A stretch of DNA of 64,000 nt from the NCBI RefSeq assembly GCF_002994745.2, contig NC_037091.1, positions 28,092,289 through 28,156,288 of the forward strand, read 5' to 3'. Source of the stretch: Rosa chinensis. Lineage: Eukaryota > Streptophyta > Magnoliopsida > Rosales > Rosaceae. Positions 11,843-25,000 of this stretch are shown here, piece after piece. The notes beneath the pieces are model-generated. The model saw only the letters and a program-made list of their open reading frames with translations, was not told the DNA's origin and made no database searches. Each line of letters begins with the position of its first letter. Position 1 is the stretch's first letter. The translations under genes and the position numbers were made by a program.

Positions 11843-12260
11843 CCTCCACGTGTCATCTTCAAGCCATGAGGTCTCCTAGTGCCTCCAAGACTCTTCTATT
11901 AATGCCATTTTTCTTCATTATTTTCGATCATGCTTCCTGGTTGGCTCAAGATTTTTGCTTTGGCAAAGTTTTCTCTTCTGAACAGGATTTCCTGGCTGGA
12001 CCAGGAAAACTTCATTTCTTCGTTTCAGCTCATTTTTGCAGCCCTTGTGCCTTGTCTTAGCCCTCTCCAATGTTTCCTAGCTTTTCTTTCTCTTTTGAGC
12101 TCATTTCAGCTTCGTTTGCTCTATGAGACCTAAAAATAGAAACTTTTGTTAAAGTTACTAAAAATAGAAACTTTGCTAAAGAAGAATGATTTATTTAAGG
12201 AAATAACTAAGTAAATATGAAGAAATAACACTTCAAACGTCGCATTAAAATGCACCTATC
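11843..12260 (-). mobile_element. Family-D LTR 5' part, minus orientation
   Basis: Homologous to 8540-8860 (shared motifs CTTCAAGCC and TTTCCTGG near 11859 and 11986, and a run of AAAATAGAAAC near 12132). On the minus strand it begins TGATAGGTGC at 12260, a TG start fitting family D (compare TGATAAGAGC at 53406). Broken at 11842/11843 where the opposite-strand LTR end abuts. Confidence 0.45.
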
Positions 12261-12343
12261 AGCATTCAAACCAGGTACTAGCCTAATAGAACATATGTGA
12301 CTCTACTACTACAACAAGACAACACTCAGTGTTAATTATGAAA

Positions 12344-12345
<2 letters not shown>

Positions 12346-12379
<34 letters not shown>
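12346..12379. repeat. (AT)n microsatellite
   Basis: An uninterrupted AT dinucleotide run of about 34 bases within otherwise unassigned sequence upstream of the LINE remnant. Confidence 0.9.
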
Positions 12380-12380
<1 letters not shown>

Positions 12381-12460
12381 CTCTTATGTGGCTCTGCCCC
12401 TGCCACTAATGCTCTTGTTGCATAAGCAACTGCATTAAGGGATGGTTTACTTACTACATT

Positions 12461-15072
12461 TAACAGGACCCACCCCGGATTCTACCCTGGAATCCGAAGT
12501 GGCCCTGCGGGACCCACCTTTAAAGAAGGTTTACCAAAAATTTCGGCATAACCTCCCCTAAAAATGGACAACCCAAAAACCTGCGGAAAACCAAAATTCA
12601 CTTCTATTGATCTAACCACAAACTCCTGGAGCCACCCTGCTCCCATAATTCTACCAATCCAATCTTAAAGATAATAATATCACAACATAATCTCCTAAAG
12701 GTAAAAAAGACTCCAAGATGTAAGATACCACAATCACCATGGTTAGGTCATAGACCTCAACTATAATTCATACAAGTTTGGGTCACAAATCCCATAGTAA
12801 TCAGAGCAGTTTAGGAACGTAAATTAACATAGAGTACAGTAGGCTAAACAGGTAACCTACAAAATATGATGGCGGAAGCAGGTGCGGTCACTATGGCTCA
12901 CTCTCGTACGCTGAGCAGCAATACTGCAATCTGGGCATTTGAAACCGAAGGGCCCAGGGGGAAAATATATAAAAACGTTAGCGTGAGTGGACAAAAAAAT
13001 AAACAATTTCAAACAAAAGGGATTTTATACTTTCCCACATTTATTTCATTAAAAACTCCCGATGCATGCAATAATTAAGAAAACAACCACGAGAATCTCC
13101 GCTCAAGAAAAACCGACTAGCCCCGCTAGTCACAAATATCCACAAGGAAGGATTGAAATTCCGATGCTCGAGAAATAGGACCAGCCCCGCTGGTTAAACG
13201 GAAATCGGACTAGCCCCGCTAGTCAAGAACAACAATAAAAGGATATGGGGAAGAGAGTTCACCATACGGGAATGGAGCATCCCAGGCTCTACCTACCCTC
13301 GACTGCCACTCACACATAGATTGTGTGAGGAGGAGAACTAATGACCTCAACTTCCACTCACACATAGATTGTGCGAGGAGGAGAACATTACCTCGACTGC
13401 CACCCACGTGAGGAGGAGAAAAGCTACCTCAACTGCCACTCACAAACACAAAGTAAGTGAGGAGGAGACCTAATCACATGACCCACGTATGGTGATGAAG
13501 AAAATCGTTGAAAACCAATAAATCTGTATAGCTTCCCCACATTCTCACGAGATAAGAATCCAAGTGTGCAAAGACGTGACCCCGCACGCCAAGATTTCTC
13601 TCAATCTCAGAATAAGTAAGTGAGAAAAATCCATAATAAACCAATATTTCACTTTGGCGGATATTTTGAAAATAAATTAGAGTATAAATTCTGAATCCGC
13701 GCATAGCAAAAATAATATTCGAAATTAATCATAAATTCGAAAACGTAATACGATAAGCAATTTATCATTCGGAAGCAATTAAATAAATGCATGCATCATT
13801 CTTTGAGAATAAAAAGTCCACTCACGGTATGCGGTCAATCCTGACGTCGCTCGTGACTTTCCTCGTATGGAGGCTCCTCTCGTCCTGTACGAATAGCACT
13901 CATAAATATATTTACAGGACGGAAATTAACTTTACCATAATTAAAAATTGAAATTCATACGTCCCCCTTCAAAATCCAACTCCTTAATTCACATCGAATC
14001 CATCCATAATACTCCAACATTATTCATTCATTGATGTATAAGATCTAAAGTGAATTCGAAAGAAATTCGGCGATCGAATTCACGTAAATCGATAATTAAC
14101 CATTTATACTCAATTCGTAATTCCTCCAATTTCCACCAAACTTCATGTATCAAATTCTACAATCAATATAGGATTTTTGGAGCCAAAACAGTAATTAAAA
14201 CTCAGCTCTATGCGCCACCACGCGCCACCCACAGTGGCCGCGCGTGGGGCCCACGCGCCACCGGCAACCACCACCAATGGCCACCAAATTTTGACAGTAC
14301 AATCTACTCAACAAATCCAACTTCTTTCTCAACTACAACAAATTCCTATTTTACCTGGAAGAGCTCCAATTTAGCCTGTGAAAAATTTCCAGAAAAATTC
14401 AAGAACCCTAGAATCGGGTTTGATCGATTCGACCTCCACACTACAAATTGGAATGCAAGACCTTACGGGAAATGATCTCCAGCAAAAATCTGACCTTCGA
14501 TGCCGGTTTGGTGACCGGAGATAGCCGGAATCGTCAGAAATCGGCAAAAATCACGAACTGCTACAGTTACCTTCCCGGCTCAAAATCGAGCTCCTCCGGC
14601 CAAAACTTCACAAAATACCACCACAGATGTGTCAAGGGGGAGGAGACGAGCTTGGAGATGGCCGGTTTTCGTCGTGGGTCGGCCAGAGGAGGAAGAAATC
14701 GAAGGAGAACAAACTCGGGCCGAAGAGGAAGGAGTCGGGGGAGAAGAGAGGGAGAGTTACCGTGGGTTTCCCAAAATGGAAACCTACAGTGGTAACTTTC
14801 CATATATATATTTTTATTACCATGAACAGTAACTTCCACATTTTAAGCTATAACTTTCACATACGAACTCCAATTTTTACGTACCACATATGCACGCGCT
14901 TGGTTTAACGTCCTCTACAACTTTTATGAAGGAAATTTTCTCAAATTGTTAATCCATAAAAAGTCAACTTCTAGCCACCCCCCTAAAAGATAAAACTATA
15001 ATCGCGAATGGTGAAACATACAGTGATTAGTTTAACTCAGTAAAACGGGTAAATCGGATGTGGGGTGTAACA
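12461..15072 (-). mobile_element. Solo LTR B1 (Ty3/gypsy-like), 2612 bp
   Basis: The minus strand starts TGTTACACCCC at 15072 and ends at 12461. The 5-bp duplication ACATT is perfect (12456-12460 and 15073-15077). It aligns along its length with B2 (39452-42023) and B3 (49605-52181). A TATA-like run lies near 14800 on the minus strand. Open frames inside (for example around 14050-14795) are frames through shared non-coding LTR sequence and are not supported as genes. The hairpin array lies at 13103-13592. There is no internal region, so it is a recombination product. Confidence 0.9.
13103..13592 (-). repeat. Hairpin array in LTR B1
   Basis: Plus-strand palindromes include GACTAGCCCCGCTAGTC near 13107 and again near 13209, ACCAGCCCCGCTGGT near 13180, and the GACGTGACCCCGCACGCC hairpin near 13574. 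In between, units repeat a CTCACACA / TGTGTGAG stem with a TAGAT loop (13309-13329) and close variants at 13357-13377 (one mismatched pair), about 13408 and about 13440, each followed by GAGGAG. In B2 and B3 this middle part is replaced by other hairpins. Confidence 0.7.
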
Positions 15073-15418
15073 ACATTGCTTCACCAATATGCTAATATTT
15101 TGGTTGAAAGTGATTCTAAGTTACTAATTGACTGCATTCAAGGAAGATGTGAGGTTCCATTTAGATTCTCATGCAGATATAAGGCGATTAGCTCATCAGT
15201 TTAATTTCATTGTGTTTCGACATATTTATCGAGAGGCAAATTTTGTGGCGAATCATCTAGCTCCATTGGCTCATAAATCTCAAAATAATTCTGCATGATT
15301 TTTTGTGTCCCCAGCGTTCCATTTGAATCAGCTGGGAAAGGGAGTCAGCAAAGGTTTTGTTTTTTGGTTTCTTGTATTTATTTTTGTCAAAAAAAAATAA
15401 TAAATAAATAAATAAAGA

Positions 15419-16017
15419 ACCTAGCTCGTATGGCTTAATTTTAGGATTTAGAAGCATGCTACTTTAATACTACGTGTAGGGAGCTTAATTTTAGAAGCTA
15501 ATGGGTAGGTTCCTTTGCAATACTATTAACTAATCAATGAATTTTATTTATTTAATTTTTTTTTTTTGTATGCATAATCAATGAAGTTACTGTTACTATT
15601 GCAACAAAAAAATAAACAGAGGCTATCGCTCAAACAACGAATATTGACAGGATATGGTTTGTTCCCAAACCCTGTAACTGATAATAGTTTCTACATATGG
15701 CGACTGGAATTGGCTAGTAAGTCGGATGAAGTCAAAGGTGTATGAACTTACATCGACTGGTTTGCACTAAAAGATGCTTTGCAGCAGATCATGTTTCACT
15801 TTGTTTCTATAGTTTGACCACACCTAATGTATCCACTGATTATTTCACATGGAAATAATATAAAATCTATAAACCAAAAACGTGATGCATTTGATTCATC
15901 TTTTATTTATATGGGACCAGAAGTAAGAATATTGTAAATTCCACAACAAACTGTATGAATTATAACCCCTTAATTGTTTTGTAGAAAGTGAAAAAATTTA
16001 CAAAAACAGTGCTTCTT
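15419..16017. other. Intergenic and probable 3' UTR of the ETFQO gene
   Basis: AT-rich, with no open frame of note. The stretch just below 16018 would be the 3' untranslated region of the minus-strand ETFQO gene. Candidate poly(A) signals such as AATAAA-like runs occur near 15900 on the minus strand. No repeat family was recognised here. Confidence 0.4.
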
Positions 16018-19000
16018 CTACATTATTGAATAGCCTGGACCACCACCTCCTTCTGGTGCAGTCCACTCTATGTTTTGCTTAGGGTCTTTGATATCGCAAG
16101 CCTGAAACATCCTCAAATTGTTACAAACAGATGAACTTGTTACAAACAGATGACTCAAGAGTTCACAGTTTAGTTTAGCTTTGTGGCCCTTTTTCTTTTT
16201 TTTCTTTTTTTCTTTTTTTGGGTATAAAAAGAGTTCACAGTTTACCACCATGGCTTTCAACATCCTCAAATTTTCAGAATATCAAAGAAAAAATTTGCAT
16301 ATTTGGGTATAAAGAGTTCGTAGTTTACCACCATATGGCTTTCAATATCCTCAAAATTTCAGAAGATCAAAGAAAGAATTTGCATATTAGAGCAGTTAAA
16401 ATTTTGGCTTCAACCATTGCAAGCAAGGTCCTCTCACAACCAACCTCCTATGTGCTATAGTCATGTGAGAGGGTCGTCACAAGCCGAATTTGATCGGTTA
16501 CAGATGGTTACTATTTCTACAGAGACAGGAGCACAAGATAAAGAGACGCATAAAAGATGGCATTTGATGGACAACCGGAGACAATGGAAGAAACCAAAAG
16601 TTGTTTTTAAATACCATGTTTTCTTTTCCTTCTTCTAAATCATGCAACATGGGTGCCATATATTGGATGCAGTAACCCTACTGGTATGGTTTGTTGCACT
16701 TGGAGAGGTGCATGCCATATGCATAAATAACAAAATTAAAGAAAGAAAAAAATTAGAAAGACAAAAGAAAATCTTGGTAGTACTAAGGACACGAACTATT
16801 CAGCTCCGTCCTTAGTAGTACTAAGGACACGAACTATTCAGCTCCATCCTTGAGTCTAGTAAAAGAGTTTTCCACCCTCGAATGTGCATGTTTTCGACTT
16901 CTGACATTCTTAAAAACTAGCTCCCACTATCTTTTAAAATTACCTTGCAATGTAAGCAATTCTGAGCGTTGATCTGCAACTTCAGCTGACCCGTTTCATC
17001 AGGGTTATACCTAAAATTTAAAAGTTTATAAGAATCAGAAATAATTAATTTACAGACAGTCAAATGAAATCAATAATAGACTGGGCATTACTCGTAAACA
17101 CGTGCAGGACAATATCGTGACTCAGGACCAGCATACACTGGCAAGTTGACAAGTTCAGGCTTCTTCGGGTCCTTCAACCGAAGGTGAGCTGGTTGGTCAT
17201 GCTCATGATTTGTATTGCTCCTATAAAATTGCAATGTATTAAGATCAACAATTTACTAGAGCAAAGTCTATAGAAGAATCAAACAAAGTAGGAGTCTCTG
17301 CACACTGAAACATCCACTAGGGAAAGTCCACTAAAGACTAGGGCAACCAAATATAATTAAACCATTATTTGATTATGACAAGGAAAAATATAGTTTTGAG
17401 TTCATCCTATACTTCAGGTCTGCTAATGTGGAATGATCAGTGCCAATAAGTGTCCCTGATACATATATATATGCTAATAAGTGTCCCACATACACCGCAT
17501 AATCTACGCAGTCAAATTTAAGCCTTTTATCGCTAGTCCTCTAAGATCAATAGGTGATACGCAAATTAAAAGCCACAAATATACCCAACTTAAACCACTA
17601 ATACCCATTGACTAAAAACAAAAAACAAAAAAACACCACTAATGCCCAATTTAAAAGTGCCCACAAAAACCCAACTTATTTAAGCTACTCCATTATAGGT
17701 AATCCAAATCATGTTTGGATTCTCTATTCTTTTCTTGAAACTTGAGGACAGAATTTGGCTTCAAACAAAGCTACGCTCTCAGCCCAGTAAATCTTTATTT
17801 CTCGATTCTTTATCTGACTTAAACCACACTGAGGTACTTGTATTTTTATCCCTTAATTGAATGTGTCAAATTTATGGAGGTATGTCAAACCAAACTATTT
17901 CTGTTGAAATATGGTAAATCCCTTGACCTGTTGTAACCCCATGTTGAGGCAGGACAAAACGTAACTGTATGAGAGCTTCTAAGAGATACACCTTTCTGGG
18001 TCAACTAAAGATCCAAGGGCTTGAATTGCAGAGGATGAAGCAAAACAGTAGCAACGGCTATATTACATCTATATGCTATTCCCAATCTAATGGGGCTACA
18101 ACCAACATTTCTTCATAATGATCACTTTGAGAAAGCCAAGAGGAAAACCTAAGCAAGTGAAAAATCTCATGAATAAGAGAACAAGTCTACAGACTCCCAC
18201 AGAAAAGTGGGTGGGTGCTCAGTGACTCCTCCGTACTGTCTTGCCTATGGATGATCTCTCGCCAAACTTATCTGCTCAATAACACCTCACTACAAAGACA
18301 TGGAAGGGGACATGGAGAGGGGAGTGAGCTCTATAATAAGCAGACAGCTTTCTTTCAGTAAAAGAATACACTGGGCTCTTCCTCATTGTTCATTACTTCA
18401 TCAATAAAGGATTCAAATCATTTGATGATTGCTGACTTTACGGTTCTTAAAAGGCCGCATTCTGCTTTTATTTTCACAAACTAAGTACTGAAGAAGGTGA
18501 AATAGGTTGATAAAAACCCTACTCTACAACATGTGTTGGCAAGTGCTACCTCTCTAACCTGTGTTGGGAATCCAGCCCATGAGTCTTTCCTAAGACAATT
18601 GTCTTATAGTATGAGTATTGTGTATGCCCCCTTTAGGATCTTTGTGTTTTACTACTTAAGCAAAATCAGAATAATAGATGAACTGAAAACAGAAACAACA
18701 CAGCAGATTTTATAGTGGTTCAGCCAAACTTTAGCCTACATCCACTTCGTGATCTCTCTTGAGAGATTCACTAGCACTATGAAGAATTTAGGTGTTTACA
18801 AGTACTTATTGCAGATCCCTCAAACCCCTCAGACTAGTTCTTATCTCTCTATCACCTTGACTCTCAGTTTTCTGCACTTTCTGTCTTCCTTATTCCAGAA
18901 AACTGACTGCAGCCCCTATTTATAGGGCATAGAGGCTGCTGATACAATATACAATTAGGATTCCTAATCCTAATAGACTAAGCCTTTAATACAAATCCTA

Positions 19001-22000
19001 ATAGAACTTGAAAGACTAATTTTCCTAGAACTTATAGAAAAGCTGCGCGCAAACCTCTTTCCTTTCTAGACTTGGATTTGAATTCTGCATCCTAATTTTC
19101 AGATTGTATCAATGAGCCAAAAACACAACAATCTCCACCTTGGTGAGTTGATACCAAAACGATTGCTGCAACCTTCAGGATGTCTTGAACTTCTTGAAGT
19201 AATCCCGAACAAACCTTCAAGAACCTTAACCTTGGGAAGACTCTTCTTGCCTCAACGCACCTCAAGTGAGGAGGTGCTCCACCACAACTCAACATGTTGT
19301 GACACTGAGCAAGTTCAAGCAATGCTTGAACTTCTCTACAGCAACGGGCTTGGTAAGACAATCTGCAGCATTGTCATTTGTGTGAACCTTCTCCACAATA
19401 ATATTTCCAGATTCTACCCAATCTCTGATCCTGTGATAACGAACATCAATGTGTTTCGTCCTTGCATGAAACACTTGATTCTTTGCCAAGTGAATGGCAC
19501 TTTGACTGTCACACTTCACTACCACGCTTTCTTGGTGAATTCCAAATTCACTTGCCAGCCCATTCAACCAAATAGCTTCCTTTGAAGCTTCTGTTAATGC
19601 CATATATTCTGCCTCAGTAGTAGACAGAGCTGTGACTGCTTGAAGAGTTGATTTCCAGCTCACAGGTCCTCCTCCACAAGTAAAAACATAACCTGTTGTG
19701 GACCTCCTTTTATCTAAGTCTCCTGCATAATCAGCATCCACAAAACCAGCTACGCATGCTACTTCTTGTTTCCTCTCAAACATGATTCCAAGCTGCCTAG
19801 TCCCTTTTAAATACCTTAAAATCCACTTTACTGCTTCCCAGTGGGGCTTACCCGGATTTGACATGTATTTAGAGACAACGCTCAATGCTTGAGCTAAATC
19901 TGGTCTTGTGCAGATCATTGCATACATGAGACACCCTACTGCACTTGCATATGGAACATCCTTCATCACATCAATCTCTTTTTGACTTGATGGCCTTTGC
20001 TTTGCACTTAACTGATAATGTGCAGCTAATGGGATAGAAACAACCTTAGCTCCATCCATGTTGAAGCGTTCAAGTACCCTCAGAATGTACTTTTCTTGTG
20101 ACAGCCAAATTTTCCCAGCTTTTCTATCCCGCCTTATTTCAATTCCAAGGATCTTTTGTGCAGCTCCTAGATCCTTCATGTCGAATTCAGCTCCCAATTT
20201 CTTCTTAAGCTCTTGAATTTTCGACATATCCTTGCATGCAATTAGCATGTCATCTACATACAAAAGTAGTAGAATAATCTCCCCATCTTCGAATACATGG
20301 TAGTAAACGCAGCAGTCATATAGGCATCTTGTGTAGCCTATTTTCAGCATGTATGTGTCGAAACGCTTGTACCACTGCCTTGGTGATTGCTTAAGTCCAT
20401 ATAGGGACTTCCTTAACCGACAAACCAGATCCTCTTTTCCTGTTTCAACAAAACCCTCCGGCTGCGACATATAAATGTCTTCTTCGAGGTCCCCATGAAG
20501 AAACGCAGTTTTCACATCCATCTGCTCAATCTCCATATCATACTGAGCTGTTATAGACAACAATAACCGAATTGAAGTGTGTTTGACGACCGGAGAGAAA
20601 ATCTCGTCATAATCCACTCCCTCTTTCTGCGAATACCCTTTTGCCACCAAACGTGCTTTATACTTTATGGCATCAGCATCATGTACTCCTTCTTTCTTCC
20701 TAAACACCCACTTGCAGCCAACAAGTTTTCTTTCTTTGGGTTTAGGAACCAACTCCCACACGGAATTCTTATGCAAAGATTCCATCTCTTCTATCATAGC
20801 ACCAATCCAACCTGCCCGTTCTTCGCTTTCTATGGCATCTTGATAAGTAGTTGGATCTCCTTGACTTATACTCAGAGCATGACTCACATCTTCTTCCGGT
20901 TCGAACCCAAACCTTTGTATCTTTCTTGGATTCCTCTTAGGTTTGTCAAGTGCTATGCTTCTTTTAAATGACTCAGGTGCTTGTGGGATAGGGGAATTTC
21001 GACCCCTCTGTGGGGATTGCTCCACCTGAGCCCTAACTGGTGACTGTTGTTGCTGCTCTGTTTCTTCAATAGCTCCTTGATCATTCCCTACTCGCTCAAT
21101 TTGCTCCACCTGAACTTGGGAATCTTCATCCGATGGTCTAGCTAATGAAATCTTGATTGCTTCTTCTTCAACAACAGCCATCTTCTCCTTCTTGCTATTA
21201 ACCTCCTCATTCAATGGCATAGTCTTCTCATCAAAGATTACATCCCTGCTGATCACCTTTTTGTCGTTGACTATATCCCACAACTTATAACCTTTCACCC
21301 CTTTTTCAAAGCCGATGAACAAGCACTCGTGGGACTTTGGTTTCAGTTTGGTTCTTTCATCACTGGGAATATGTGCATAAGCACTGCAACCAAACACTCT
21401 CAAGTTGGAATAATCAACGGGCTTTCCAGACCATACCTCCTCTGCACACTTGAAGTTAATAGCCCTAGAAGGTGATCGATTAATCAAATAACATGCATGA
21501 TTAACCGCTTCTGCCCAAAAAGTTTCAGGCAACCCTGCATGAAGTCTCATGCTTCTTTCTCTCTCCATGAGAGTTCTGTTCATCCTTTCTGCAACACCAT
21601 TTTGTTGAGGAGTTTTCTTAACAGTAAAGTGTCTTGTGATGCCTGCATCCTTGCACAGCTGTAAGAACTGATTATCTCTATATTCACCTCCATTGTCGCT
21701 TCTCAAACACTTGATTTTTCTGCCTGTTTGGTTTTCAACTTCAGCTTTCCACTCCTTGAACTTAGTGAAAACCTGGTCTTTAGTTTTCATAAAGTATACC
21801 CAAACCTTCCTTGAAAAATCATCTATGAAAGAGACAAAGTATCTGGCTCCACCCTTTGATTTTGTTGGTGTAGGCCCCCAAACATCTGTGTGAATATAGT
21901 CCAATACTCCTTTGGATTTGTTCTCACTGCTGCCCACATTGAACGTCACCTTGGTCTGCTTTCCGAGTGTGCAATATTTGCAAAATTCAAGTTTGCAGCT

Positions 22001-25000
22001 CATTACACCTTCCAGCTGATCCCTTTTGTGTAATTCCTGCAACCCTCTCTGACTCATGTGCCCTAGCCGTTTATGCCAAAGCTCAGTCTTGTCTTCCTCT
22101 GTACAAACTGCAGCTCCACCAACCACCGTAGAACCCGTAAGTTTATACATGTTATCTGGTTGCATCACACTCCTCATGTAGACCATTTGTCCATTTCCTA
22201 CCTTGAGCTGTCCTTTTTCAGATTTATACCAAAATCCAGCCCTATCCAAAGTGCTCAATGAAATCAGATTTCTGCTCAATTTTGGGACATGTCGGACGTT
22301 TCCCAGCGTTCGGACAATTCCATCATGCATCTTGATCTTTACTGTTCCGATTCCCATAATTCTACAAGGTGAATCATCTCCCATCAACACTTCCCCGGTG
22401 TTCCTCTCTTCATATGTATCGTACCAATCTCTGTGTGCACACATATGAAATGTGCAGGCTGTATCCAAGGTCCAATATTTAAGTGTGCTGGAGCTGGTTG
22501 TTACTGCGAGAAGTTCTCCATCGTCACTATAATTTCCAGCAACGACATTGGCTGACTTGGAGCTTTCTCCTAACATCTGCGCCTTTTTCTCCTTCCATTG
22601 TTTGCAATTCCTTTTCCAGTGGTCAAGTGAACCACATTCGAAGCAACCATTCTTCTTTTCTTTGCCTTTCCCCTTGGATTTTGACCTGCCTCTTTCTTCA
22701 AATCCACCACCTCTATTCCTGGACCTTCCTCTCTCCTTGCCTCTGACATGAAGTCCCCGTGCTTGAGAACTTTCTTCTTCTTTGTCCATTTTGACATATG
22801 ATTCCAGGTTCTCACACACTTTAGAAAGTGTGATACTATCTTTGAATATCATGGTGGTTTTGAAGTGCTTGAATGAAGGTGGAAGCGAATGAAGTAACAT
22901 GACAGCCGTGTCTTCGTCATCCATCTTTGCTCCAACCTTCTCCAAGTTTGATATGCAATTCTGAAAATTGCATATGTGATCATTAAGATCATCCCCTTCC
23001 TCCATCTTGAGGCTAAAGAGCTGCTCCTTCAAGAGTAGCTTGCTGCTGATAGTTTTACCCCTGTAGACGCTTTCAAGCTTCTCCCATGCTTCCTTTGCAG
23101 TCATATTCTCACCAATATGAAGCAAGACATTATCAGCAAGATGCAGCTCGATGGAGCTCTTTGCTTTCTTATTCTTCTTCGTATAATCTGCTTCAGTCAT
23201 TGTTGCAGGCTTATTTCCGATTGCCTCATCAACCTCTTGCTGAACCAGAACGTTCTTCATCTTCCTTTGCCAAAGCGTGAAGTTGTCCTTGCCATTAAAG
23301 GGCTTAATGGACGGTTTCACATCTCCTGCTTCGACAATGATTTTGCCGTTCACCATCGCAAAACACCTTGAGCCTAAGCTTTGATACCACTTATTGTGTA
23401 TGCCCCCTTTAGGATCTTTGTGTTTTACTACTTAAGCAAAATCAGAATAATAGATGAACTGAAAACAGAAACAACACAGCAGATTTTATAGTGGTTCAGC
23501 CAAACTTTAGCCTACGTCCACTTCGTGATCTCTCTTGAGAGATTCACTAGCACTATGAAGAATTTAGGTGTTTACAAGTACTTATTGCAGATCCCTCAAA
23601 CCCCTCAGACTAGTTCTTATCTCTCTATCACCTTGACTCTCAGTTTTCTGCACTTTCTGTCTTCCTTATTCCAGAAAACTGACTGCAGCCCCTATTTATA
23701 GGGCATAGAGGCTGCTGATACAATATACAATTAGGATTCCTAATCCTAATAGACTAAGCCTTTAATACAAATCCTAATAGAACTTGAAAGACTAATTTTC
23801 CTAGAACTTATAGAAAAGCTGCGCGCAAACCTCTTTCCTTTCTAGACTTGGATTTGAATTCTGCATCCTAATTTTCAGATTGTATCAATGAGCCAAAAAC
23901 ACAACAATGAGAACTGTTTACCCAGTAAATTTTAGATTCTTACTGATGAATGGAGTTCCAATAAGGAAAAAATATCCTTACTGATGTAGGATTCCTTGTC
24001 GGTTACAGAGAAGGGGAAGGCATAATTGCCTACCACCAATAGGAATGAGTTTCCTAATTGGTGAAGAGAGCTGATATCCTTATAGCATAAGGAGGGATTC
24101 TGCTCTTGGTTTTGCATCACAGAAATGGAGAGAAAAGTGTATTCCATTCTCAAGAGTTAAATAGTGAGAGAGGCCAATGAAGAGAGAGATAGGAAGAGAA
24201 GCGAGAGTCCTTGTTTTCTTATTTCTTTTTGGTTGTTCATCAAGTTTGTTAGAGGCTTGGTATGATAGTGTACCCATTATAAATAATACAGTGGAGGACT
24301 GTTTTTCTGCCCGATACACGTAGGCAAAAGTTTTGCTGAACCACCTTAAATTGTGTTATTGAGTTCGTATCTCTGTGGTCGTTTCTTTTAGTGTGCTGTG
24401 CTTATTTAAGTTTTCGACATCACATATTGACTTATTCACAACAAGTGGTATTAAAGCCCAGGCTCGTCTGGGAATTCAAGGTTTGGTTCAGCAGGTTCGG
24501 TGTTGTCAGAATGGAAGGAACAAATAGCACAATGATTAAACTCACCCACACAAACCGGGTGAAATAGGGAGACTTTCATGGTGATTGTAAGTAATTCTTT
24601 GTCTGATGGTTAACTGTCTATGGATACCGTTAAGGATAACATGCTTAATGAAGAAACCACAAGAAAAGCTGTGGGCATAGACAATGGACATGGAAGGCTC
24701 TATGTCACAGAGGGTAAGGACAAGAATTCAAGTTGAGGGTTTAGTGGAAAGTGTCACTATTGTGGCAATACGGGCCACATGAATGTTGAAAGTGGAAACA
24801 GGACAAAAAGTAGGGCAATTACCCAAATAACGGAGATACAGGAATTACAGCCATCTCAGGGGGGCTTCTTACTGTTCAACAATGTGTGTATGTTAGTGAC
24901 AAGGTCACGATTGGTTCGTGGATACTGATGCAAGTTGTCAGGTTACTTCCAACTTGGAGCTTTTTTCTACATACAAAGCAGGCGACTTTAGGATGTTAAA

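Larger units (their letters stand above)
12395..15418 (+). pseudogene. LINE 3'-end remnant: RNase H-like (RVT_3) domain and poly(A), split by a solo LTR
   Basis: Pieces 12395-12460 and 15078-15418 form one broken frame once LTR B1 and one copy of its ACATT duplication are removed. The first piece has ATALRDGLL with an in-frame TAA just upstream. The second has NILVESDSKLLIDC, then, after a frame change, FRHIYREANFVANHLAPLAH. These are the late motifs of the RNase H fold (PF13456, RVT_3) found at the C terminus of plant L1-type LINEs. A stop follows, then a short T/G-rich tail and an A-rich terminus at about 15390-15418. No reverse transcriptase precedes it, so it is a 5'-truncated dead copy. 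Identification is from motifs by eye. Confidence 0.7.

Noticed and set aside
13103..13592. Rho-independent terminators or bacterial hairpins
   Set aside because: Eukaryotic LTR context, no U-tracts, many units with varied stems; described instead as a hairpin array.
14050..14795. Open frames of 115-141 codons, also seen at 41012-41747 and, in reverse, around 49800-50267
   Set aside because: They lie in the same part of three solo LTRs of one family, share no protein motifs, and are interrupted differently in each copy; low-complexity Arg/Gly content comes from CCGG-rich LTR leader.
19112..19585. 157-codon plus-strand frame and several others between 20579 and 23371
   Set aside because: Antisense shadows of the intact copia polyprotein on the minus strand.
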